Of a stretch of 64,000 bases of DNA, positions 35,491 through 44,814 are shown in pieces (the stretch's first letter is position 1; each line of letters starts with the position of its first letter). The DNA comes from Limonium bicolor (Eukaryota > Streptophyta > Magnoliopsida > Caryophyllales > Plumbaginaceae). The stretch is taken from the NCBI GenBank assembly GCA_023374045.1, contig CM041776.1, positions 138,015,296 to 138,079,295 of the forward strand, given 5' to 3'. The translations under genes were made by a program, and so were the position numbers. The notes under the pieces were generated by a model. That model made no database searches, was not told the DNA's origin, and worked only from the letters and a program-made list of their open reading frames with translations.

Positions 35491-36370
35491 ACCAAATTTT
35501 AAAAAAAAAACATTAAAGATTGTGGCAAATGTAGTTAACCCCCTAGGGTATAATGTAGGTAATGAAGGAATAGTTGGGCATTAAAAACATGTCATACAAT
35601 CATGTTAAACATTTAGTAAGTTTGAAGTTAAGTAAATAATTAACCGACATTCTTAAACATGTATAAGAGTGACCTACGGTGGAAATCAATCTAAGCAAGG
35701 ACCAAGGTATGGATTTCTTGCAGTCTGTTCCCTAACGGTTTACACCGGCTTGTGTGTTGTTTGTTTTTCTGTGTGTTTATGACGTTATAAGACTTGACCA
35801 TGTAATGAGTTTACCGTTGTTCATATTATTGTGATGTTATGATGTGACTCATTTCCCTTGTGTGTGTCTAACGTGACTTACCACCTGTTGTGTGATGGTT
35901 GTTAAGTTCCACCGTGAACTTCTAACAAGTGCTAACTGGGAAGTGAGGAATCCGGTTGTCCGGTCATGCATGTAAGTTAAGAGTAGATATCTGAATCAGA
36001 TTCGACTCTTATGTTGTTAAGATTGTTCTCCTTAATTTGGCGTTCGATCTCCCGCTAGCTTCCTCCAAAGCTTACCTATTCTGACTTATGATCGGTTTAG
36101 TGGGAACATGTGTTTGTGTGGTGTGTTCGGGTCACTATATCCGAACCATCTGTGACTTAAGTTACTCGTTCGAATAACAGAACGGTAATGAGTGTGTGTA
36201 ACGAGATTAACATGAGGGTGAACCATTCTCTAGGCTTTTATGTTATTTAACCTTCTTGGTTTGTTATTGTGGAAAGAGTATCCACTGTGTATGTGATGTT
36301 GTGCTATGCAATAATAATGCTATGCCACATGTTATGTTATGTTATGAAAAAAAATGAATGCCATGTTATC

Positions 36371-36469
36371 ATGACAATTAGTTGCGCGTATCCCGGTAGC
36401 CGATGGGCTGCGCGTTAACCATACCAGCCAAGGGTTGCTGACCCCCGGGGCTCCATATTTTTACTGCAG
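36371..36469 (+). promoter_or_regulatory. Conserved LTR block with candidate splice acceptor, C copy
   Basis: GACAATTAGTTGCGCGT, ATACCAGCCAAGGGTTGCTGA and CCCCCGGGG, then TATTTTTACTGCAG. Same layout as the E1, S1 and E3 copies. Confidence 0.5.
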
Positions 36470-36850
36470 GATGAGGATCGAGGAAGCAGAGTGGCTGTAG
36501 GTCCTAGGCTGCAGATGTACTTTTGGTTATTTTGGATGTTGAGCCCGGGATGCGCTTGTGCTCCCGTGGCATTATATTTTGATCCGTTGATACTACTGTG
36601 GCGGTATATTGGCAGTTTACTGTGAAGGAATGTAATTAAATACTCGGTATTGTATATGATGTATTTATGGTTTAGTTCTATGCTCGGGAGTCTGATCATC
36701 AGACCGGTACACTTGTATTTATTCAGCCTTGTTAACCACGTGGGTGGTTGACGGCGTTGTAGCACCGAAGCGTTTAGTTAATGTTTAGTTGACTATTTCC
36801 GCTACGATTTCAATTAGTTGTGAGGTCCGTTGTAGGGGTGTTACAAAAAG

Positions 36851-36877
36851 TGGTATCAGAGCGAAGTATCGCTCTGA
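36851..36877 (+). promoter_or_regulatory. C primer binding site (tRNA-iMet) with overlapping hairpin
   Basis: TGGTATCAGAGC at 36851-36862. Bases 36856-36877 form perfect 9 bp arms TCAGAGCGA and TCGCTCTGA around AGTA, so seven bases of the primer site are in the stem. Confidence 0.92.
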
Positions 36878-37063
36878 TGACTAGAATACCGAGCTTAGGA
36901 ATATACCGAGTTAGGAAACCTAACTACAGTTACCTAAGTGAGCATTTATGGAAAGGTTAACCACTAACCAAGTGTGGAGATACCTTGTTGTTGGGAAAAC
37001 GTTTCAACCGTTGGAACCGATAAGTGTGTAAGCATAATGCTAATGATGTTCGTGTGAATTCAG

Positions 37064-38535
37064 ATGTCAGGTAGACCAAGAGGTAGAGGCCGTGGAAGCG
37101 GTACTGGAGATGCGGATGACCAGGGCGAAAATACTACGGCTCAAGTTATGGCCGAAGCTGTAGCGGCCGCCGTAGCCCAAATGGTCCCACAACTTATAGC
37201 TGCAATTCAGCAGGGGCAACAGCCCGAAGTTCAACCACCACCGCCACCACCACGAGAGACCAACTGGGTCAAGGCATTGGCAGATCTTAGACCTCCGTCA
37301 TTTCATGGGGAGACCAACCCACGTAAGCTGGAGGCGTACATCTCCGAGTTGGAGACCGCCTACGAGACCTTGGATGTGCCTGCTGGGGCCAAGGTCCGTC
37401 TTGCCGCTTACTACCTGAAGGGTTCGGCACAGAGTTGGTGGATGCTTGTGAGAGAGGACCGGATGGCGGATCCTCAGTTCGGATGGAGGGAGTACACGGC
37501 TCTACTACGATCCAAATACTACCCTGTGCATGTTCAAGAGGCCAAGCGCCTGGAGCTGGATAGTCTGAGGCAGGGGGACAAGGTGTCGGTTGATGAGTAC
37601 TACACTGCATTCACCGACCTTATCCACCTGTTACCGGACCTGGGATACTCGAACCGGGTGCTAGTAAACCGTTTCTACAACGGTCTCAGCCACCGTCTTC
37701 GCTATGGGATGGGGCCAGCTGAGTATACTACCTTGCAGGTAATTTAAATGAAGTGTGATATGAATAAGTGTAATCCATAAGTGAGTATTAATGTGAGTTT
37801 GTGAGTATGTATTGCGGGGCATGACAGACATCCTAAATTCAGGAGTGCTATCATGCCGCTGCTAAGGTTGAGATTACCGTCCATCTGAGGGACGAGGAGA
37901 ATGCGCACAAGCGCAAGGCCACGAGTGAGGGCCAGAGTCCGCAGGGGTACGGGGGGGGGGGGGGGGAAGAAGAAGAAGAAACCTTATCCCCAGCCCCAGA
38001 AGAGTCAGCACCAGGGTGACAAGGGCCAAGCCCAAACCACCACAGCTGAGGAGCCATTGAAGCTCACATATGCTTATGCGGCGAAACCCCTACGCTCTTA
38101 CCCACCTAAGGGTAATTATTTAATCATGTGTGACAAGTTGAAATGTATATTGTTAAGTGTGAAATAAGTATTGATTGTGTATTGTGATAGCAGCTAGCAC
38201 GGGCTCTAGACCGGAACGCCACTACTACTGTAAGTGGTGTAATGGAGACCACCCCGGCAAGGACTGCAAAGGAAACGACGTGCAGTGTCGTTACTGCGAG
38301 AAATGGGGTCAGCGTGACTATGAGTGTTATCGGAACTCCAACAGCAGAATCAACAAGCCCAAGGGGCAGTGGAAGGGTAAGGCCACAGCGACTATTGATG
38401 GCCCGAAGACGGCTAACCAGCCACCCACATATCAGAGGCATACAGATTCCCAGAAGGGGAAAGGGTCGGGACCTAGCAAGGCCACCCTGCATGTGGTGGA
38501 CCGGTCTGAGGCGCCAGGGCCCTCTTCTAGACCAG
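37064..38535 (+). CDS. gag: Gag polyprotein of C, three predicted exons
   Basis: Exons are predicted at 37064-37738, 37843-38111 and 38194-38535. Exon 1 has a basic G/R start, a Pro-rich stretch (PPPPPP) and a Retrotrans_gag capsid domain: PPSFHGETNP, LKGSAQSWW, then KYYP and DEYYTAFTDL. Exon 2 continues with ECYHAAAKVE and a G-run followed by a Lys run. Exon 3 has two knuckle motifs, C-KW-C-NGDH-PGKDC and C-RY-C...C; in the second the usual His is Gln (GQRDYEC). Start chosen as the first ATG after the leader (AATTCAG-ATG). Both introns keep frame. A 16-G run at 37951 in exon 2 is one base out of frame and may be a sequencing error or a real break. It would form the virus-like particle and bind genomic RNA. 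Confidence 0.75.
37739..37842 (+). other. Predicted gag intron 1 (104 bp)
   Basis: CAG|GTAATTTAAATG donor and CTAAATTCAG|GAGTGC acceptor, A/T-rich between. Without splicing, gag stops at TAA 37745. With it, the frame continues into normal gag sequence. Confidence 0.68.
38112..38193 (+). other. Predicted gag intron 2 (82 bp)
   Basis: AAGG|GTAATTATTTAATC donor and GTGATAGCAG|CTAGC acceptor. Removal joins the Lys/Gln-rich segment to the zinc-knuckle segment in frame (phase 1). Confidence 0.66.
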
Positions 38536-39603
38536 GTACCGCCTAAACTGTTAAATGAAATAAGTGATTGCATACCGCATTTCATGCATGTGTGTACTAG
38601 TGAGTCCAAGTGTATTATCATGTGAGTAAAGAGTTAGAGTATAGTGTGAAAGTCACTTAATTAGGTAACTCTAACTTAAAGGAACCTTCAATATATGTTA
38701 TCCAATCCCACCCACACCAAACCCTGAAGAAACCACCATCAACATCACTGACTTTCCAATGGAGCAATGTCAGGTTATCTAGCCAGGTATGATACTCTTA
38801 AATGGATACCTGACACCGGAAGCACAAGTCCATATCATCAGACGATGCAATGAACTTGGAGCAACACCTGGAGGTTTCTACACACCCGAATACCCGAGCG
38901 GATAAAGAATGAAGTTAAAGATGATGTGCATGGGTAAGGACTGGAACCCTTACACCAAGACATATCAAGAAGTGCGAGTTGAAGACGGAGCAAATGTACC
39001 GATGATACCTGAGGAATTCCTTGCGGTCGTTAACCACGCCGTGGGAATTGCTCAGCAAGTTGAAACAAATACAATTCGAAGTGTTAAAGCAGATTTGTGT
39101 ATTGTGAACTTCTACCAGAAAGGTGGACGATTAGGTTTACACCAAGATAAGGACGAGTCACCCGAGTCTCTAAGTAAGGGAGTACCCGTGGTGTCTCGGT
39201 CCATTGGTGATACCGCAGTGTTTGTGTATGGCGAGCAAAAGCGTGCTGATCTCGCAAAGAAGTTAATACTAAAATCAGGAGATGTGTTAATCATGGGTGG
39301 GCAGTCAAGGATGCTATCATGGCATCAGGAAGATCAAACTGAATACCGCACCATCGGCAGTGATCAATGCCACACACATGAAACCCGGACGTTTGAATTT
39401 GACCTTCAGACAGTTTTAAAGCCTTGTATAATTATGTAATGTGTTAAGCCAGTGTATGTTAAGGATGTTATGTATGTGTCAGTTATGTTAACAGTGTAAA
39501 CCAACGTATGATGTAAAAAGAGTGTGTTAATGAATAAAGTGAGGTTGTTGAAGTATATCAACCGTGTTGTTACCCAATACTTATTAGTTTGCCAATGAAT
39601 TAG
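38536..39603 (+). other. Predicted gag-pro intron 3 (1068 bp) containing the AlkB domain
   Basis: ACCAG|GTACCG donor and CAATGAATTAG|GCTGTG acceptor. Splicing joins the first base of a Gly codon at 38535 to bases 39604-39605 and keeps gag and protease in one frame. Unspliced RNA stops gag at TAA 38544-38546. The AlkB reading frame lies inside on the same strand. The acceptor lacks a long pyrimidine tract but has TTAGTTTGCC upstream. Confidence 0.55.
38759..39419 (+). pseudogene. AlkB-family 2OG-Fe(II) dioxygenase domain (plant ALKBH1-like), broken
   Basis: AlkB proteins oxidatively remove methyl groups from nucleic acid bases. In one frame from 38759 are PGMILLNGYLTPEAQ, then GGFYTPEYPSG and LKMMCMGKDWNP, then IVNFYQKGGRLGLHQDKDE (Fe ligands His 39140-39142 and Asp two codons on), then PVVSRSIGDTAVFVYG and SGDVLIMGGQSR. 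After a frameshift near 39314 the next frame gives YHGI (distal Fe His 39318-39320) and KPGRLNLTFRQF (Arg 39390-39392 and 39408-39410), ending TAA 39417. The order and wording fit plant ALKBH1-type proteins. Stops at 38780-38782 (TAG) and 38903-38905 (TAA) also break it; an ATG at 38909 restarts it. Related sequence may extend to about 38690. It lies between gag and protease, inside predicted intron 3. Confidence 0.88.
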
Positions 39604-40172
39604 GCTGTGCTCTCGGAACGGGAGGTATACTGAGTGTCTGCAATGAGGCAGAAGCCGGCAAGAGCGGCACAATCCTCACCGGTACCTTTACAGTCAATGG
39701 CGTGGACGCTTCGATCTTGTTCGACTCCGGAGCCTCTCATACATTTATTTCGATATCCTTTGCGAAGAGGCTGGGGTTAGACGGTGATGAGATGCTAGAC
39801 TTCCTAGTCACTCTCCCGTTGAAAGAACGGATCAGGTGTACCCGCTACCACCGAGATGTTGTTGTGCGAATGAGAGGTGAAGAATTTCCGATCGACTTGA
39901 TAGAGTTCGACGGACTTGGTTTTGATGTGATTGTCGGGATGAACTGGTTGGAGCGGTACAAGGGCAGGATCCTATGTGCCGAGCATCGTCTGCTTCTTCG
40001 GAGTCCGTCTGGGGTTACCATATCTTACCGCCAAAGGCCCAGGGAGCCTTCGACTCAGATCATCACCGCCATGGCTATGTGTCGTGAACTACGACGAGGG
40101 AGTGATGTATACCTCTGCTATGTCCAGGACATAGAGAGAGAGACCCAGAGTTTAGTCCTGATGTGCAGGTAG
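39604..40172 (+). pseudogene. pro: Aspartic protease of C pol
   Basis: Retropepsin that cleaves the polyprotein. After a linker (GGILSVCNEAEAG) comes LTGTFTVNG, then the active site FDSGASHTFIS with the catalytic Asp at 39723, and the second-half motif GFDVIVGMNWL. No ATG is needed if it is translated as a spliced gag-pro-pol fusion. The frame leaves pol near 40160: the reverse transcriptase lead [10 protein letters not shown] is in another frame, implying a one-base indel in about 40130-40165. Confidence 0.82.
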
Positions 40173-41500
40173 TGTCGGAGTTTCCTGATGTATTTCCTAA
40201 GGAACTGCCGGGCATGCCGCCAGCACGGGAAGTAGAGTTTGAAATTGATTTGGTTCCGGGCACCGGACCAATTGCGAAGGCGCCCTATCGTATGGCTCCA
40301 GCAGAGATGACAAAGCTCAAGGAGCAGCTGAGAGACCTACTCGACAAGGGATTTATCCACCCTAGCGTTTCACACCATGGGGAGCGCCGGTCCTCTTCGT
40401 GAAGAAGAAGGACGGTAGTCTCCGCCTGTGTATTGACTATCGAGAGCTGAATGCAGTTACGGTGAAGAATCGTTACCCTTTACCACGCATCGACAATTTA
40501 TTTGATCAGTTGAGGGGAGCATCAGTATTCTCCAAGATAGATCTACGATCCGGATACCATCAGATTGCCATCCGTGACAGTGATATTGAGAAGACAGCGT
40601 TCAGAACTAGGTATGGACATTATGAGTTTACGGTTATGCCGTTTGGTTTATCCAATGCACCAGCGAAGTTCATGGATTTAATGAACCGCTTGTTCCAAGA
40701 TCAGTTGGACAAGTCTGTGGTAGTCTTCATCGATGATATTCTTGTGTACTCGAAATCGAGAGGTCACGAAAGCCACCTGAGAAATGTGTTACGAACATTG
40801 AGGAAGAATCAGTTGTATGCTAAATTTTCGAAATGTGAGTTTTGGCTGAACCAAGTATCCTTTCTTGGTCATGTGATTTCTGAGGCCGGGATTGCTGTTG
40901 ATCCGGCAAAGATTGATGCAGTGCGCACCTGGCCTAGGCCGAAGACAGTTACCGATATCAGGAGCTTCCTCGGTCTGGCAGGTTATTATAGGAGGTTTGT
41001 AAAGGACTTCTCCAGTGTCTCGAAGCCGATGACTTCCTTGATGAAAAAGGATGCACCATTCGAGTGGACAGTCGACTGTGAGAGTTCTTTCCAGAGTCTC
41101 AAGGATGCTCTGACATCTGCACCAGTCGTGACTATACCAGATGGTCCAGATGGTTTTGAGGTCTATTGCGACGCATCAGGTAGAGGTATGGGTTGTGTGT
41201 TGATGCAACACGGGAAGGTCGTAGCTTACGCCTCCCGACAGCTGAAGAAGCATGAAGAGAACTACCCTACCCACGATTTAGAACTGGGGGCCATTGTCTT
41301 CGCATTGAAGATATGGCGACATTATTTGTATGGGGTAAGTGTGACGATTTATTCGGACCACAAAAGCTTAAAGTACTTGTTCACTCAGAAGGAGTTGAAC
41401 ATGAGACAAAGAAGGTGGGTTGAGTTTCTAAACGACTACGACATCAATCTACAGTACAAAGAGGGTAAGGAAAATGTGGTAGCTGACGCATTGAGTCACC
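40163..41500 (+). pseudogene. pol: Reverse transcriptase and RNase H of C pol
   Basis: [13 protein letters not shown] and [14 protein letters not shown] lead in. Near 40370 TCACACCATGG shows an extra CA dinucleotide before the WGAP codons, shifting frame. From 40399 the frame is open: [22 protein letters not shown] (catalytic Asp), MPFGLSNAP and FIDDILVYS (catalytic Asp pair at 40729-40734). Then the connection region [10 protein letters not shown] and RNase H with [18 protein letters not shown] and VADALS supplying the acidic residues. These would copy element RNA to DNA and remove the RNA. Apart from the frameshifts the catalytic motifs are intact. Confidence 0.93.
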
Positions 41501-41715
41501 GAGCACACTCTCTCCATTCGCTAGTCTCTCATACTGGCTTGGTTGAAGAGGTGCGGAGTGCTCAGATGACGGATCAGTATATGATGGAGATCAGGCAGAA
41601 GCTTATTGATGGCACATTCAAGGGTCAGAAGTATGACTTCAGACTCCACGATGATGACCTGATTAGGCTTAATGGCCGATTGTGTATACCGAGGAGTAGC
41701 GCTGAGTTGAAGGAG

Positions 41716-42983
41716 CGCATATTGAGTGAATCACATTGTTCTTCTACTTCGATTCACCCCGGAGCTTCAAAGATGTATAAGGGTATGAAAAGATATTTTT
41801 GGTGGACTGGAATGAAAAAGGATGTTACTGATTATGTATTGAGGTGTCTCACTTGCCAGAAGGTCAAGTTTGAGCACCGACGGCCAGGTGGTATGGTACA
41901 GCCAATGCCAGTGCCTGAGTGGAAGTTCCATGATATTTCTATGGACTTCGTAGTAGGGCTTCCGCCTACAAGGGGAGGTCTGAATATGATTTGGGTTGTT
42001 GTTGACCGACTGACCAAGGTGGCTCGATTCATACCGATGAAGGACACCTGGAAAGTGGCAAAACTGGTAGAGCTCTTCGACAGAGAGATTGTAAGACATC
42101 ATGGGGTACCGAAAACGATTGTATCTGACAGAGATACTAGATTTTTATCGAGGTATTGGAAATCCACGCGGGAAGCGCTTGGTACCGAGCTGAAGCTAAG
42201 TACAGCGTTCCACCCGCAGACAGATGGTCAGAGTGAGCATACCATCCAGACACTTGAGGATATGTTACGTGCATGTGCACTTGACTTTCAGACCAGCTGG
42301 ATTGATAAGTTACATCTGATCGAGTTTAGTTACAACAACAGTTACCATGCATCGATCAAGATGTCTCCCTTCCAGGCTTTGTACGGTAGACCATGCCGTA
42401 CACCATTATGCTGGGATGAGTCGAGTGAGACGGTCATTATAGGACTAGAGTATCTTGAACAAGTTCAGGCAGAAGTTCGCCAGATCCGGGCTAACATGAA
42501 GGCAGCTCAGGATAGACAAAAGTCGTACGCAGATGTGCGCAGACGTGACCTGGAGTTCGCCGTGGGCGATCAGGTATTTTTGAGAGTATCCCCCATGAAG
42601 GGAGTATTTCGTTTTGGCCAGAAAGGCAAGTTGAGCCCAAAATATGTGGGGCCTTATGTTGTGACGGAGCGAATCGGCCCGGTAGCTTACAGACTTGATC
42701 TACCTGCCGAGTTGGGCAAGGTACATGATGTATTTCATGTGTCCCAGTTGAAGAAGTATATGTCTCATCCGTATCATGTGCTTCAGCCTGAAAGGCTAAC
42801 CTTAGAGCCGACCATGCGATCAGTGGAGACTCCGGTACGGATTCTGGATACTACTCGACTCGACCTCGCCATAAGTCTGTGAGACTGGTGAAAGTTCTTT
42901 GGTCTAACCAGGACGTCGAGGAGGCCACTTGGGAGCTGGAAGATAAGATGAAGGCGAAGTACCCGTCATTGTTTACTTCTTAG
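41716..42983 (+). pseudogene. pol: Integrase and C-terminal tail of C pol
   Basis: A zinc-binding segment has His in SESH and SIHPG and the Cys pair CLTC. The catalytic triad is Asp in ISMDFVVG, Asp in IVSDRD and Glu in GQSEHT, with exactly 35 residues between the last two. GQSEHT has His where Arg is usual. The GPY module follows ([16 protein letters not shown]), then [13 protein letters not shown]. Near 42866 one base is lost: the frame stops at 42880-42882, while the next frame reads on through LVKVLW, EEATWELE and YPSLF to TAG 42981-42983. That tail resembles the degenerate chromodomain end of Tekay/Del integrases, which can guide insertion to heterochromatin. Confidence 0.88.
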
Positions 42984-43269
42984 TGTTTATGTGTATAGGG
43001 TACGGGGCGTACCCCCTTTTTAAGGGGGGTAGAGCCGTTTCGGTTATGTATGTACGACGTGTATTTAAATACATCGTCTATGTTATGTTGTTATGTTACA
43101 GACCGTTGTGTCTAAATGATGTGGATGATGTTGTATGGACCTTGTGTCCAATGTTATATATCCGATGTTATGTTGTATGGACTTTGTGTCCAATGTTATG
43201 TAAGTATGTTGTTAATATTATTATGGAAGTATTGTTTATATGTATTCCCGTGTTCTAATATTTAGGATA
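42984..43269 (+). other. 3' untranslated region of C with PPT-like site and deletion scar
   Basis: ACCCCCTTTTTAAGGGGGGT at 43012-43031 is a self-complementary PPT-like site. TATGGAC-TTGTGTCCAATG occurs twice (about 43135 and 43170). The sequence then runs TTTAGGATATG directly into the inside of the LTR, so the second PPT and about the first 24 LTR bases are missing. Confidence 0.7.
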
Positions 43270-43652
43270 TGTGGATGTTGTTTAAACATTTAAATATGGT
43301 ATATTAAGACTAAAAAGAGTCTTAGAAGCATTAGTAAGCAAATTAAACCATAGAAAACACAATATGTGCTTTAAGGTCAATAAAGAGCCAAAATGTGCTC
43401 TAAGCTTGGGATAAGCTTGGTTAAGATCTAATGAACTTACCAAGACCTCATTTATATACTAATGAACATATTAAACCAATTAACAAAGAAAACCAAGCTT
43501 GAAAACAAGTTAAAACACAAAATGTGCTTTAAGGAGTCTTAAAGCACATTTTTAAAAAAATTGTCTTGTAAATGAGTTTTGAATGGCTAAAGGTCCATCA
43601 TTACTCTTTAATTAACATGCGTACTATATAGTATCACATTTGGAAGTCTATA
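43270..43652 (+). repeat. 3' LTR of C, first part only
   Basis: It matches 32842-33232 closely, with one indel near 43370, and stops at GTCTATA where A2 is inserted. Confidence 0.9.
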
Positions 43653-44272
43653 TGAAACGCCCCTATTAACCATAATTACAGCGGAAATAAAACTACAAGG
43701 CGATTACAGACCATCGGGTTCCAAACACCCGGCATCAAACCTCACCAATTACAACCTACAATTAACAAAGCTACGGTCTGAACTCGAGAAACTTAACACA
43801 ATAAAAATACAGATAAATTACAACAACTCTCCACAAATCCTAGTCCCATCCCAAACGCTCATTCACTTCGTGGCCACCTGTAAATCAATTTGTACCTACA
43901 AGATGAAACCAAGCAGCCCACCCCGAAAGGGGCGGGTCAGTTCCCTGGAATGGAACTGGTACTAATCTCCAAAATAGAACTTTAAAAATAACCTTTAAAC
44001 AAGCAGTAACTTGGAATCAATATTTAAAACAAAATAGAGAACAAACACTTTAAAAATCACCAAGTCAAAAATAGCAAGTCAAAGATAGAGTCAACAACAG
44101 AAAGGAAAGTTAGTAACAAATTCACACCATGAGTTAGTGAGGGTCCATTGCCTTAGTTAGAATAAGTTCCAGTTAGGAGTAGAAAGTCCAAGTAGTCTCT
44201 AGGACTAGGAATGATTGGTAGTTAATGAAGAATCCAATAACCCAAGAGTAGAATAAACCCCAATGCCGAACA

Positions 44273-44490
44273 CGTCCTTTCAGGACAGGGGATATACAGC
44301 CCCTCTCTGTTAACTACGTCCACAAAGGACAGGGGATATACAGCCCCTCTCTGTTAACTACGTCCACTAAGGACAGGGGATATACAACCCCTCTCTGTCT
44401 ACAACGTCCCTTTTGGGACAGGGGATATACAACCCCTCTCTGTTAACTACGTCCCTTTTGGGACAGGGGATATACAGCCCCTCTCTGTTA
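44273..44490 (-). repeat. 44 bp minisatellite, five units
   Basis: Each unit has CGTCC---GGACAGGGGATATACAGCCCCTCTCTGTTAACTA-type sequence. The inverted pairs GTCC/GGAC and GGGG/CCCC within each unit allow folding. Minus-strand reads give an apparent repetitive protein, which I treat as a by-product. Confidence 0.92.
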
Positions 44491-44814
44491 CCATTGAAGA
44501 CGCGCGCACGTCGAAACCTCAAGAACCAGCTCATGGATGAAACGATATCCAGAGTCAAAAGAAAGATTTCCAAGATTGTCCTTTTTCCAAAATTCCCACT
44601 AGATCTCCAACTACCCAGAGCAATACCAAAACACTCAGTTCTACAGAGTGCAGAAGCGTAAACCCTAAGTAGTCAATGTCTAACGGGGCACCAAATAGAA
44701 GGAACCAATACCCATGTAAGTTTCACATCCAAGGCTCAGTTAATCACACAAGCTGAGTTAGTCACACAACCATTTCCTTTTTAGAAATTCCTCTTAAAGT
44801 CAGTTAGCGTTTTC

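Larger units (their letters stand above)
32818..36845 (+). repeat. 5' LTR of C (4028 bp)
   Basis: Starts TGGAAATACCCCAAACC and ends GGGGTGTTACA. Candidate leader intron GT 33784 to AG 36469. An inverted-repeat array lies at 35095-35490 and the U5 hairpin at 36731-36752. Bases 32842-33232 match the surviving 3' LTR piece closely. Confidence 0.93.
32818..43652 (+). mobile_element. C: gag-pol-bearing Ty3/gypsy element (Tekay/Del-like) with AlkB domain
   Basis: It has a 4028 bp 5' LTR, an iMet primer site, gag, an AlkB-type domain, protease, reverse transcriptase, RNase H, integrase and the first part of a 3' LTR. Pol order (PR-RT-RH-IN), the GPY module, the PVRILD motif and a short C-terminal tail reading VLW----VEEATWE with an LF end suggest Tekay/Del. 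The copy is inactive: pol has at least three frameshifts, and the PPT and LTR start at the 3' end are deleted. The 3' LTR is interrupted by A2 at 43653, so its right end and target duplication are outside the window. It shares leader and LTR ends with E1 and E3. Confidence 0.92.

Noticed and set aside
38124..38621. 165-residue minus-strand frame over gag exon 3
   Set aside because: Shadow of the zinc-knuckle exon; no recognisable domain and it spans both predicted intron edges.
38759..38908. Possibility that the AlkB protein starts at ATG 38909 and is intact
   Set aside because: Family motifs (PGMILLNGYL, GGFYTP) lie upstream in the same frame beyond two stops, and the C-terminal motifs need a frameshift, so the 38909-39439 frame is an incomplete, altered fragment.
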